A DNA stretch of 22,274 nucleotides from Trichomonas tenax. Lineage: Eukaryota; Parabasalia; Trichomonadida; Trichomonadidae. The position numbers were made by a program, and so were the translations under genes. Each line of letters starts with the position of its first letter. Positions within the stretch are counted from its first letter, which is position 1. Location: the NCBI GenBank assembly GCA_023091735.1, contig JALKBU010000866.1, positions 1 through 22,274 on the forward strand, written 5' to 3'. Under the pieces are notes generated by a model. The model was not told where the DNA came from. It saw only the letters and a program-made list of their open reading frames with translations, and searched no databases. Below, piece after piece: positions 9,907 to 17,456 of the stretch.

Positions 9907-10861
9907 TTCAATCAATTTTTGAGAGTTCTTCTCCATCAAGATATATTTTATAATGGTGCTTGGAATGTTGTTTTCCCCGAATCTAATCATATGAGACGAA
10001 TTTTTGGTGACAATGTCGCTGTCACAGCCAACGGAAAATAATATTTATTTATTTGAATGTAGATTCTTCCATCTACTTGATGACGCAGCTTTGATCTCGA
10101 AAAATGAAATTAGGTATTTAGATTCTTTTTGTGTTTTTAGCTCTTGTTATCGATCGACAGCTGGAGGAACTATTGAAATAATGGGCAGGAATAGTGCTGT
10201 TAGATTTCGATCATGTGCGCTTAATTCCACTTCGGGTGGGTATACACATAATTTTTATTTAATGAGCGGGAAGAATATTTCATATGTCATAGAAAGTTGT
10301 GTCTCAGATTGCGGAAATTATAGAGCTTATAATACAGATACATGTATGGATTTGAAAATGCACTTGACGGATAAAAGTAATTTCAGCCATAATCACCCAA
10401 CAGGAAGATTTTGGATGGGCTGTCATAATGCAGATCAATGTTTGGTAAATTATTCAACATGCTTTGGCAACTACAGATATGAGGTTGGAAGATAATTTTA
10501 AAGTTATAATGTTATCGGACTGGACCATGGATTGCTGACAATTGATAAAAATATGACGTTGAACGAATGTTGTATTTTAGCAAATTTTGGAACAATATTT
10601 TTCTGTTGAGAAGAGGGTAACTTATTTATTTTGAATAATTGTTATATTGAACAAAAATTTAGAAGAATTGCAACAGTGGTTACAAATAGTGCTGTTTATT
10701 CATACTCAATTTATTCATTTGTTAAATATTATGCATTTGATTGCATCGCAGAAAGATTGCAATACAATGTTTTTAAGGAGTTTTCATGCCAACCTTATCT
10801 TGTGAAGACTATTCATCAAACAGCTAAAACATTGAGAATCACAGCATTCTCTAACGAATAA
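9907..10861 (+). pseudogene. Beta-helix surface-type protein pseudogene
   Basis: A first piece in one frame (9907-10036) contains VVFPESNHMRRIFGDN and ends at a TAA (10036-10038). The next frame carries on with ENNIYLFECRFF, so a one-base change near 10030 is implied. From there a single frame runs to TAA at 10859-10861, interrupted by TAA at 10493-10495, TAA at 10499-10501 and TGA at 10607-10609. The product has repeated short motifs in which C, F and hydrophobics recur every 20-25 residues (ECRFF, VFSSCYRS, RFRSCAL, IESCVSDC, NNCYIEQ). This spacing is typical of right-handed parallel beta-helix proteins, and I associate this type with expanded trichomonad families. No signal peptide or membrane segment is seen. 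With at least four lesions it should be inactive, although 163 codons (10004-10495) remain open. Confidence 0.7.
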
Positions 10862-11077
10862 TCTTTAAATTTTCTAAATTAAAATGAAAAAGAAAAATAT
10901 ACCCAGTTTTTCCGCATTTTGTTCTAAAATTATTTGAAAAACTAATGACAATTTGCAGTTCATTGAGTATTTAAGCATCACTGCTTGAACTTATTGATTC
11001 ATTCATTATAAGTGAATCTAAAGTGGCCAAACATAGATTCTTCAAGTTCTTTATTAATGAAATAGAATTCTCTCAAA
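10862..11077. other. Spacer downstream of the beta-helix pseudogene
   Basis: No coding signal seen. TAAA words follow the terminal stop, as expected for an old gene end. Confidence 0.5.
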
Positions 11078-11437
11078 TTAAACATGAGATGTCCAAATGA
11101 TGGCAAATCTGAGTAATTTGATTTCATAACCTTTATTACCTAGAATGATTGTTATTTAATGTTCTTTCAAGAATTTACATGCATTATCAGTCAAATCATC
11201 CTGTGCATGACATATTCGTGTCAAAATAACCATCAAAGATGAAGGATTACAAAGTTGATTAATGCACATTTAAATACAAAGATAGGGAACAGCAACACAG
11301 TCATAGTTGTGGATTTTGAATGTTAACATGATAAAGTTTCTATCATGATGGATCCTGAGGCTTTCTTATTGCATTAGTATGCAGCAAAAACTAAATTCAC
11401 AATCAAAGACATTTTCGTCACCAAGAATGTGATTCAA
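11078..11437 (-). pseudogene. Weak coding relic, family unknown
   Basis: On the minus strand one frame of 120 codons is broken by only three internal TAA codons, where about ten stops would be expected by composition. Readable pieces include HILGDENVFDCEFSFCCIL and ICHAQDDLTDNACKFLKEH, which look protein-like (mixed charge, Cys, amphipathic helices). No start codon, initiator or domain can be assigned. It may be the tail of a decayed intracellular protein, or chance. Confidence 0.3.
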
Positions 11438-11873
11438 ATGTTACAAATATATTTTTATTCTTATAAAATAGGCCGAATCAACAATTGTTAAGATTATACA
11501 TCATATAAATGATTGATTTAATGAAGTCAAAAAAAAATCGAAATTTTTTGTAAATATTTTAAAACTAGACGATGCTGGAACTGTGTTTTTTTGCCAAATT
11601 TTGAGTGATAAAATTCAAGTCATATTTTCCATGAAAAATTAAGTTTAGCAATAATGTGTCCTGAAAATCTATACATAAACTAACATTTTTATGCAAATGA
11701 AGAAAACAACAAGGAAAATCTCCCAATGTTAAAAATCAAAATCAAAAAAATTCAAATATTGCTCAAAACTGTCCAATTCCATGATATTATGTTGTTATAT
11801 ATTAAAGGATGAACAAAAACAAAAGATAAAAGCGAAGAAATAAAAAATGGCGGTTTTGTCATGAAAAAAACTG
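11438..11873. other. Spacer upstream of the RRM gene
   Basis: AT-rich, no gene recognised. The last 60 bases before the initiator include an A-rich stretch and the GC-containing word ATGGCGG (11847-11853), which could be part of a promoter, but I cannot assign it to a known motif. Confidence 0.45.
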
Positions 11874-11879
11874 TCACAT
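11874..11879 (+). promoter_or_regulatory. Initiator (Inr) of the RRM gene
   Basis: TCACAT matches TCAYWW. The A at 11876 is 11 bases before the ATG at 11887, the same spacing as in the 2399 gene. Confidence 0.55.
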
Positions 11880-11886
11880 TTGGTCA

Positions 11887-12444
11887 ATGGGAGATAAGCA
11901 GAGCAATTTCACTCTTTACTTCCGAAACTTATCATATGACACAGACGAAGAAAAAATCAAAGAAAAGGTTTCTCACATCACTGAAGTCTTAGCTGTCCGC
12001 ATAAAAGGAAAAGCGAAAAATTTCAGAAAAGGTTACGCATTTGTCGAAGTTAAATCAGAAGAGGAAGGTAAAAAAGTTATAGACGAGCTTAATAATACAG
12101 AACTCGATGGACAGACAATAGCAGTTGAAGTAGCAACGTCGAAACCGCATCAATCTCGTCCTAGAAGAGATTCAGATCGTAGAGATAGCCGCCGTCGTGA
12201 CCGCCGCGATGATAGAAGATCAAGGGGTCGCAGGGATCGCTCTCCACCAAGACGAAGATATAACGATTATTATTCCGATGATGATTATTATGAGCGCCGC
12301 TGCAGCCGTTACTCTGATCGTAGGGATCGCTACGATGACAGCGACTATGATGACTACTCAAGGCGCCGTCGCGATTCACCGCCTAGAAGGGATAGAAGGT
12401 CTGACCGTAACTCCCGTAGACGTGATGATTCCGCGAGCGATTAA
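11887..12444 (+). CDS. RRM RNA-binding protein with an Arg/Asp/Ser-rich tail (SR-like)
   Basis: 185 residues, one RNA-recognition motif followed by a low-complexity tail. RNP2 is LYFRNL (residues 10-15) and RNP1 is KGYAFVEV (residues 48-55), both with the aromatic residues that stack on RNA. The domain ends near residue 86. Residues 90-185 are built from RD, RRD, RS and DY units. They include two SPPRR motifs and an acidic, tyrosine-rich insert around residues 120-130. Such a protein would act in the nucleus in pre-mRNA processing or export, and the tail could be phosphorylated by SR-type kinases. RD and DY outnumber RS, so it is not a textbook SR protein. The single-RRM plus RS/RD layout is shared by SR factors, TRA2-like and U1-70K-like proteins, and I cannot choose among them. 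The start is backed by the initiator 11 bases upstream. The stop overlaps TAAA (12442-12445). The gene looks intact. Confidence 0.88.
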   Translation: MGDKQSNFTLYFRNLSYDTDEEKIKEKVSHITEVLAVRIKGKAKNFRKGYAFVEVKSEEEGKKVIDELNNTELDGQTIAVEVATSKPHQSRPRRDSDRRDSRRRDRRDDRRSRGRRDRSPPRRRYNDYYSDDDYYERRCSRYSDRRDRYDDSDYDDYSRRRRDSPPRRDRRSDRNSRRRDDSASD

Positions 12445-12445
12445 A
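12442..12445 (+). terminator. Stop-overlapping TAAA poly(A) signal of the RRM gene
   Basis: The TAA stop at 12442-12444 is followed by A, giving TAAA, the tetranucleotide reported as a polyadenylation signal in Trichomonas and often fused to the stop codon. The same arrangement is seen at the ends of the genes at 12784 and 17457. Confidence 0.45.
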
Positions 12446-12459
12446 CCATATATTTAACG

Positions 12460-12475
12460 TTTCTGGTACCAGAAA
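12460..12475. repeat. Perfect 16-base palindrome
   Basis: TTTCTGGTACCAGAAA reads the same on both strands and is centred on GGTACC, 15 bases after the stop of the RRM gene. As RNA it can form at most a tight hairpin; as DNA it resembles a dimeric protein site. Confidence 0.65.
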
Positions 12476-12648
12476 AAAACTCAATACCACTTTGTAAAAC
12501 ATACAATATCCATCCCAAAGAAAAACCTGTCTTTACCGTACCACACCCGTCCAACTGCCTTTTGTTTGCAACAAAAACCAAAATTCCAGATTTATAGGCG
12601 GTTGAATTATTGTTTTTTTTAGTAAAAATTTCAAATGTGAGGTCAAAT

Positions 12649-12681
12649 GTCTGTTCTCTGATGGTACTCCAGAGAACAGAC
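12649..12681. repeat. Perfect 12-bp stem with 9-base loop
   Basis: GTCTGTTCTCTG (12649-12660) is exactly complementary to CAGAGAACAGAC (12670-12681), with ATGGTACTC between them. Half the stem is G or C, unusual here. A further short inverted pair (CAGAG at 12683, CTCTG at 12692) abuts it. It lies 3' of the RRM gene and, on the other strand, 3' of the membrane-protein gene. Confidence 0.7.
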
Positions 12682-12783
12682 TCAGAGAAAGCTCTGCTGT
12701 CCAATTTTAATGGCATTTTGTTCACAATATATCAAAAAAAATTATCAAATTTACCGATAAAATGGAAAATCAGTTTATATGTT

Positions 12784-13785
12784 TTATGGCATTGCATCGG
12801 CACCAACTTTGCCGCCTCCACATTTGCCTTTGCACGGTCCAGCAGTGAATAACCAAATTAATACACATAAAGCAATCACAGCAATACCAACAACGATTCC
12901 TGCAATTCCAGCTGCAGAAAGCTTCATTCCTTTCTGTGAAGCTCCTTTACTTCCAATTGTTGTGTTAACATTCGATTCTGTGTAAATTCCGCCCTTTGAA
13001 GGCGTTGTGTACGTCAAATCTTTGAAAATCCACTCTGTGTCAGCTGCTGTTGCTGGCGTAGGGCTGAATTTCATGGAAACAGTCTCAGAAACGTCTAAAT
13101 CAGTAATGGATCCAGATAAGAACTGAATATCGGCCCACATCGCTGGAGCATCAACGCTTGGTGTTGCCACATATTTAACGTTGTTAGATTTCGTAATATT
13201 TATGATTTTATTCACTGGAGACTTTAGTTGAACTGTTCCATACTCAAGATACGATGCTGTATTGACTTTTGATATGAATGGGAACTCAACGACACCTGAA
13301 GTTTTTGTTGATACAATTGATCTCGAAATAATATTGTTTTGGAATCCAGAGACACTAAACTGGATAGAAAACGAAGGAAGCACTTTGATGAACTGTATCT
13401 TGCAGTCATGTGAACAATTAATTTGCGAAATTGGAATTCTCAAAGTAGGCAATGAATTGTTGACATAATACTGGCTAAGCATAGCAACAGGATTCTGAAC
13501 CCAATCAGAAGCATCGAGAATTAATTTGTTATTGTCATCAAAATATGGGTTTGCTGTTTTTCCGATGAATGGTGTGTTTGAAGCCAATAAGTAGTTGGAA
13601 GCGACGCATGTGTAACCATTTGCTGGTAGAGTGATGATCTCACCATCACTTGGGAATGAAATTTTATCTAAACATTCAGGCCAAACGTGTAGAATGATGT
13701 CTGTGACATTAATAAGAGAAAGTAACGGAAATATTAATGAAATGAATTTATTTTGTGATAAAATTCTTCCGCTCGCTTTTGGCAA
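12784..13785 (-). CDS. Type I membrane protein, open 3' part of a damaged gene
   Basis: 333 codons from a TTG at 13785; the frame stays open to 13878 but holds no ATG at its N-terminal end. The first in-frame ATG is about 100 codons in. The product has a long, mostly beta-like extracellular region with several possible N-glycosylation sites (NNSL, NCSH, NITK, NTTI) and paired cysteines near INCSHDC. A single membrane segment follows (GIVVGIAVIALCVLIWLF), then a short tail, PCKGKCGGGKVGADAMP. A hydrophobic stretch near the start (FISLIFPLLSLINV) could be taken for a signal peptide. However, sequence upstream also looks coding, so it may be internal. The topology suits a surface adhesin or receptor, but I do not recognise the family. 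The stop overlaps TAAA. See the neighbouring pseudogene entry (13786-14561) for the broken 5' part. Confidence 0.65.
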   Translation of the reverse strand: MPKASGRILSQNKFISLIFPLLSLINVTDIILHVWPECLDKISFPSDGEIITLPANGYTCVASNYLLASNTPFIGKTANPYFDDNNKLILDASDWVQNPVAMLSQYYVNNSLPTLRIPISQINCSHDCKIQFIKVLPSFSIQFSVSGFQNNIISRSIVSTKTSGVVEFPFISKVNTASYLEYGTVQLKSPVNKIINITKSNNVKYVATPSVDAPAMWADIQFLSGSITDLDVSETVSMKFSPTPATAADTEWIFKDLTYTTPSKGGIYTESNVNTTIGSKGASQKGMKLSAAGIAGIVVGIAVIALCVLIWLFTAGPCKGKCGGGKVGADAMP

Positions 13786-14561
13786 TTCATATCTTAAAGG
13801 ATTTTTGTTGGAAGATAATTGAATGCGGAACCTTATTGGTACTTTTTTGTATCGACTCTCAATGAAATTGATTTGTCGTCATTTTTTACACTTATAGCAA
13901 GCATACGGGTTTGAAGCTTATATCATGAAATCCATATCCTGCTGCATCAGATAGCAGTGAAAATCAAGTCAAAAATCATTTTATTATATTCGATTATCAA
14001 TAATCTAAAATCAGCCCGAACCCCTTTAATAGTATATTAACTATGACATGGGCATCCTGCGTTTCGCTTCTTTAGTACAATTTAGTAAAATCGAAGATTA
14101 TTTGTGATCATGTTCGTATATGAGCTATTATATAAGTAAATTTACAATATGCTGGTAGTTTTTTTATCATACATTCATCGCTCGGGGTTTTACTAAAACG
14201 AAAGGTAAAATCATCCACGAAATATGTGTATATTTGGTATTTGCAAGGTTTATCAATGGCGCATTCCATTATTTGAATGAAGTTGATTACAGATTTACAG
14301 GTATGGCAACATAAAAATAATTTCTAACAAATCCCAAAAATTCTGGTAAAATAAAAAATCTATTTTCACTTGAATTTAGGTCTCGCTCTTGCTTCTTAGC
14401 ATGATTTCAATCCAAACATTGCGAGATTCAAACTAATAAAACAAGTTGGACCCATAAAAGTCATCTGTGATCAATGTCAGGTGGAACACAGCTCATCATA
14501 GGCATATCTATCATATGGAGAAGTGTAGAAGTAAATTAAAACAATATAATATGAGTAACAT
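13786..14561 (-). pseudogene. Degenerate 5' half of the membrane-protein gene
   Basis: Reading the minus strand downwards from the ATG at 14561 gives a leader-like MLLILYCFNLLLHFS. In changing frames come SPYDRYAYDELC, HLTLITDDFYGSNLFY, FESRNVWIEIMLRSKSET, then about 60 codons without a stop from 14278 (MECAIDKPCKYQIYTYFVDD and onward). Next are QDAHVIVNILLKGFGLILDY, SDAAGYGFHDISFKPVC (near 13945) and MLAISVKNDDKSISLRVDTK (from 13904). Beyond that the frame open at 13878 begins (VPIRFRIQL..). At least eight in-frame stops and four frame changes separate these pieces. The whole would encode roughly 590 residues with a signal peptide and a C-terminal membrane segment. That these fragments belong to one gene is inference from protein-like composition, order and strand. 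Confidence 0.5.
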
Positions 14562-14583
14562 ATATGCTGGAAAAGCACTCAAA

Positions 14584-14961
14584 TTAGACGGTATGAAAAA
14601 ACTGTCTGGCTTTCCTTTGTGCTGATCTTGATGTGTTTCCGTCTGCTACCATATCATCTCTTGCTGCGTTTAAAGCCGCCTTCTTGATAACGGCAACCCA
14701 TTCATCGCGCTCAAAGTTATCTTTCGGGAAAATTCTGTAAGTCCTTGCATTGTTCTTTGGCTGTACTGTAAAGCATGGCTGTATTTTATATTTCGAATCA
14801 GGTTCAACTGTTGTTTCATCGGTTAACTCAATTGAGCCTTTCTCCTTTCCATTTTCTTTCGTGTAGTAGTGCAATGTGTTGCCTTGGAGCACAAACCAGC
14901 GCATCTTCACTGTCTTTATCGCGCCGCCTTCTTTCTGGCACCAACCTTCTTTGCTGATCAT
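14584..14961 (-). CDS. PH-domain protein
   Basis: 125 residues from the ATG at 14961; the TTG codon just before it is not needed. Almost the whole protein is one pleckstrin-homology domain. It opens with KEGWCQKEGG, followed by KMRWFVLQGNTLHYY (strands 2 and 3, residues 19-33), KGSIEL, YKIQPCFTVQPK and YRIFPKDNFERDEWV. The invariant C-terminal helix tryptophan is at residue 88. The K-x-R pair on strand 2 and nearby lysines are consistent with phosphoinositide binding but do not prove it. The last 30 residues are a basic tail (SRSAQRKARQFFHTV). It probably acts as a membrane adaptor in the cytoplasm. Stand-alone PH proteins of this size are common in protists. The initiator TCACTT lies 20 bases upstream. 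The stop TAA is not followed by A. Its end lies only 22 bases from the ATG of the damaged membrane-protein gene on the same strand. Confidence 0.88.
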   Translation of the reverse strand: MISKEGWCQKEGGAIKTVKMRWFVLQGNTLHYYTKENGKEKGSIELTDETTVEPDSKYKIQPCFTVQPKNNARTYRIFPKDNFERDEWVAVIKKAALNAARDDMVADGNTSRSAQRKARQFFHTV

Positions 14962-14977
14962 CAAGAGAAATAGAGAA

Positions 14978-14983
14978 AAGTGA
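14978..14983 (-). promoter_or_regulatory. Initiator (Inr) of the PH-domain gene
   Basis: On the minus strand TCACTT matches TCAYWW. Its A (opposite 14981) is 20 bases before the ATG at 14961, at the upper end of the usual trichomonad distance. Confidence 0.45.
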
Positions 14984-15299
14984 CAATATTACAAATTTCG
15001 CAATTTATGTGGGTTCGTTTTTAAGCGTTTTCCGTGTTTATAACAACCTTCTCCTGCTATTTTTAAGTCTAATTGCTTTTTCATAAAGTTTTTAAAATCA
15101 ATATTTCTTTAATTATGTAGGGTTTATAATTACAATTTTTCATTTTGATTGTCCTCAACTTTTGACGGATGTCATTTAATATATTGTGATTAACATTCAA
15201 AATAGATATCTGGAAAATCGATTTTAACTGTAAAAATTTATATAAAGCCTTATCTGAGTATAAAATTATTTTCAATTTAGCGAAAAATTTATTCGAATT
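14984..15299. other. Spacer upstream of the PH-domain gene
   Basis: AT-rich. The short minus-strand frame at 15081-15275 has Asn/Ile/Lys composition expected from AT-rich non-coding DNA and is not called. Confidence 0.5.
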
Positions 15300-15825
15300 T
15301 TATTGTTTTTTGGACTCTCCATCATATAAAACCCCTAATAAATTGGTTAAAAAGTTAATAAGGAGTTCATCATTTAGTATACCATACTTACAGTGTGTAG
15401 ATCCTAAAAATACCAAAAAAATTTCTTGGTGCAAAATATCGTTATAAAAAGGAGTTTTCTTGTTTATATATTTGTTAGGAGGGTTGTTATCGAATTCCAT
15501 GAGTAAAACTAGTTTTCCTATGACCCAAAGGAGGGAATGGAAAAGTCCAACATTGATAATATTAAAAAAAAAACATTTTTCATATTTTTCAAATCTTCGA
15601 AATTTTTGAATTGGAGACATGGTGTGTTGATTTTTGGTCCTTCTGAAGGTTCATGAATATCTTGCGACCAATTTTAACAAACTTTTTCGAGATTGACAAA
15701 TTTTCCTTTAAAGATGGACCTTTATTTTGTTGATAAAATTGAAATCTCTCAACGATGACATCATTCTGTGTCATATAAATGTGATTTTTCTCGAACGGTT
15801 TCAATTTATTGGATGATAACATCAA
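15300..15825 (-). other. Overlapping open frames of uncertain status
   Basis: Two minus-strand frames overlap. One, 15589-15825 (78 codons), includes MTQNDVIVERFQFYQQNKG. The other, 15300-15620 (106 codons), starts at TTG and includes GKLVLLMEFDNNPPNKYINK and STHCKYGILNDELLINFL. A frame of 106 codons at this composition is expected about once by chance in such a window. The second has a fairly protein-like mix of residues, so a gene relic with one frame change near 15600 is possible. No initiator, domain or membrane segment was found. Confidence 0.25.
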
Positions 15826-16073
15826 AATTACATTTTTTTCACAGTGATCTCTTTGTGGTTGAGTTTTTAGTATTCATACTCTGTGTATAATATATTTATA
15901 CCCTATATTATATTGCAATGTGTTTTGCAATGAAATTCCTTATATTTATATCATTTCCTTGACGTTTAATTTTTAATACATCAAAAAGATGGTCATCACT
16001 GTGGAAATACAATACAATGGCATAGAAGATTATGGATTAATGTTTATAATCGTTTACGAATGTCGACCGAAGA
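15826..16073. other. Short spacer, nothing recognised
   Basis: AT-rich with TATA-like words near 15890-15950. Nothing is supported here. Confidence 0.5.
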
Positions 16074-17020
16074 TCATTTGAACACCAAAAACATGTAATC
16101 TAATAAAGTCCTTGATTTCTTGTCAACTGTTTTAGAAACACATTTTACGTTCAGTAACTTGAATCCGCTGTAACAATTGGTGCATTTGGACTCGGAGGAA
16201 CATGAATAGCAATTCTTTGGACAAAGAAATGTTGATTGAATTTTAATTTTGTCATGGCCTGTCCCAGTAGTGTTCAACAGACCGTCCAGAACGAGGACAT
16301 CCGTAAGATTCTGGTGAAACCACGAAGTTCCGCTCGAACAGAAAAAATGAAGGATCATTTCCTCCAAGGCTACCATAATATCCTCCTCCTGCACCAGAGT
16401 ATAATGATTCTTGTTCTGCTTGATTAAATGGAAGATTAGATATATAATAATTTGGAGTCTCATTTAAAGTGTAATTTTTCGTTGAATTGTAATTGTGGTT
16501 CACTCCACCGGTATTCGCATCATTGGCAGCCAAATAAGTTGCACCAAATCCAGCAGCAGCCACAATCATGAGTTCATTATTTAAATAAACACGGCTTGAG
16601 CCTCCTCCTTCATTATATGCTAATGTATACATACCTCTGACATTGGCTTTACCTCCATCTGGGTCTGAGTGAAATAATCCATCATCTTCAAGATGATACG
16701 ATTTGTAAGGATGCTCTCCAACCTGTACAGTGTAGTTTTGGACTCCTTCTAAGGCAATCTTAGCATTTATATATGCTCCTCTTCCACCGAAAATTCCAGA
16801 ATTAGGCTTATCCCAGCAATCTTCGCCTTGTGCGCCAGAGACTTCAATATTGTATATTTCTGGGTACAGAGTACCATTCTCTTCATAACCTTTAAATTCA
16901 AATTTAGTCGAATCCCCTCAAAAAGTGGGCACTATCGAGTTCGTGACATGACTTCATAACATATAAAAAATATCTTTCATTCTGAATATTAACACCAGAA
17001 ATTTTTTGAGTTGTTGTCAT
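16074..17020 (-). pseudogene. Glycine-rich protein with Cys-rich C-terminus, frameshifted, copy 3
   Basis: From the ATG at 17020 the minus strand reads MTTTQKISGVNIQNERYFLY and on to SAHFLRG. There a frame change in the C-run at 16913-16916 is needed to enter GDSTKFEFKGYEENGTLYPE. The frame then continues through the family marks GAQGEDCWD, GIFGGRGAYI, LMIVAAAGFGATYLA and SGAGGGYYGSLGG. A second change in the A-run at 16342-16347 leads to CSSGTSWF, LDGLLNTTGTGHDKIKI and a cysteine module CPKNCYSCSSESKCTNCYSG ending in GFKLLNVKC. The stop is TGA at 16074-16076. Joined, it would be about 315 residues. It lacks a signal peptide and a clear membrane segment. It belongs to the same broad glycine-rich domain class as the two copies at 6514-8446 but to another branch. 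Both lesions sit in homopolymer runs, so either recent decay or sequence error is possible. Confidence 0.75.
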
Positions 17021-17456
17021 AATTATTTATTAGAGAAAAACATATAAAAAATGTTTTTTATTTTTAAGAATTTATAGGAAACTATTAATAAATCCCTACC
17101 ATAAGAATTTTTATTATAAATTAAACAATATATATACAGCGCTCTTAACGATATAAATAGCATATACATCTAAATCTGGTATGAGTTTCTTAATACTATT
17201 ATAAGAAACTTCAGAGAACATATTATGAAGAAAACATCATTAAAAATTTTATAGCCTCATGTTTCATCAACACTCTATAATTTTAAAAATTTTTTGTTGA
17301 ATTTCCGGCTAATGATCAATTAATTACCATTATTTCAAACAATATAATCAAACTCATTGGATTTCAAATATATTTGTATAAATTGCCTTAATTTGGTCCA
17401 AAGCATTAAATGTTGGCTTTGGATGATCAATTCAATTATCAAATAAAAAAAAATAT
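17021..17456. other. AT-rich spacer after the large gene
   Basis: This is where PH, BEACH or WD40 coding would be expected if the large gene were interrupted by a simple stop. I translated the minus strand in search of it and saw none, only AT-rich sequence with dense stops. Confidence 0.6.

Larger units (their letters stand above)
12445..12783. other. Spacer between convergent genes, with inverted repeats
   Basis: The RRM gene ends on the left and the membrane-protein gene ends on the right, so this is shared 3' sequence. It holds the palindrome at 12460-12475 and the 12-base-pair stem at 12649-12681. An open frame on the minus strand (12441-12725) crosses both and begins at GTG. I do not regard it as a gene. 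Confidence 0.6.

Noticed and set aside
12161..12457. Open frames overlapping the RRM tail in other frames
   Set aside because: Products of the repetitive Arg/Asp codons; the RRM frame has the domain evidence.
12670..12700. CAGAGAACAGAC..AGAGAAAGC, reminiscent of the U6 snRNA ACAGAGA box
   Set aside because: No other U6 landmarks nearby, and the bases are explained by the perfect 12-bp stem.
12441..12725. 94-codon minus-strand frame between convergent genes
   Set aside because: Begins at GTG and runs across two inverted repeats and the end of the RRM gene; protein composition is unremarkable. Likely chance.
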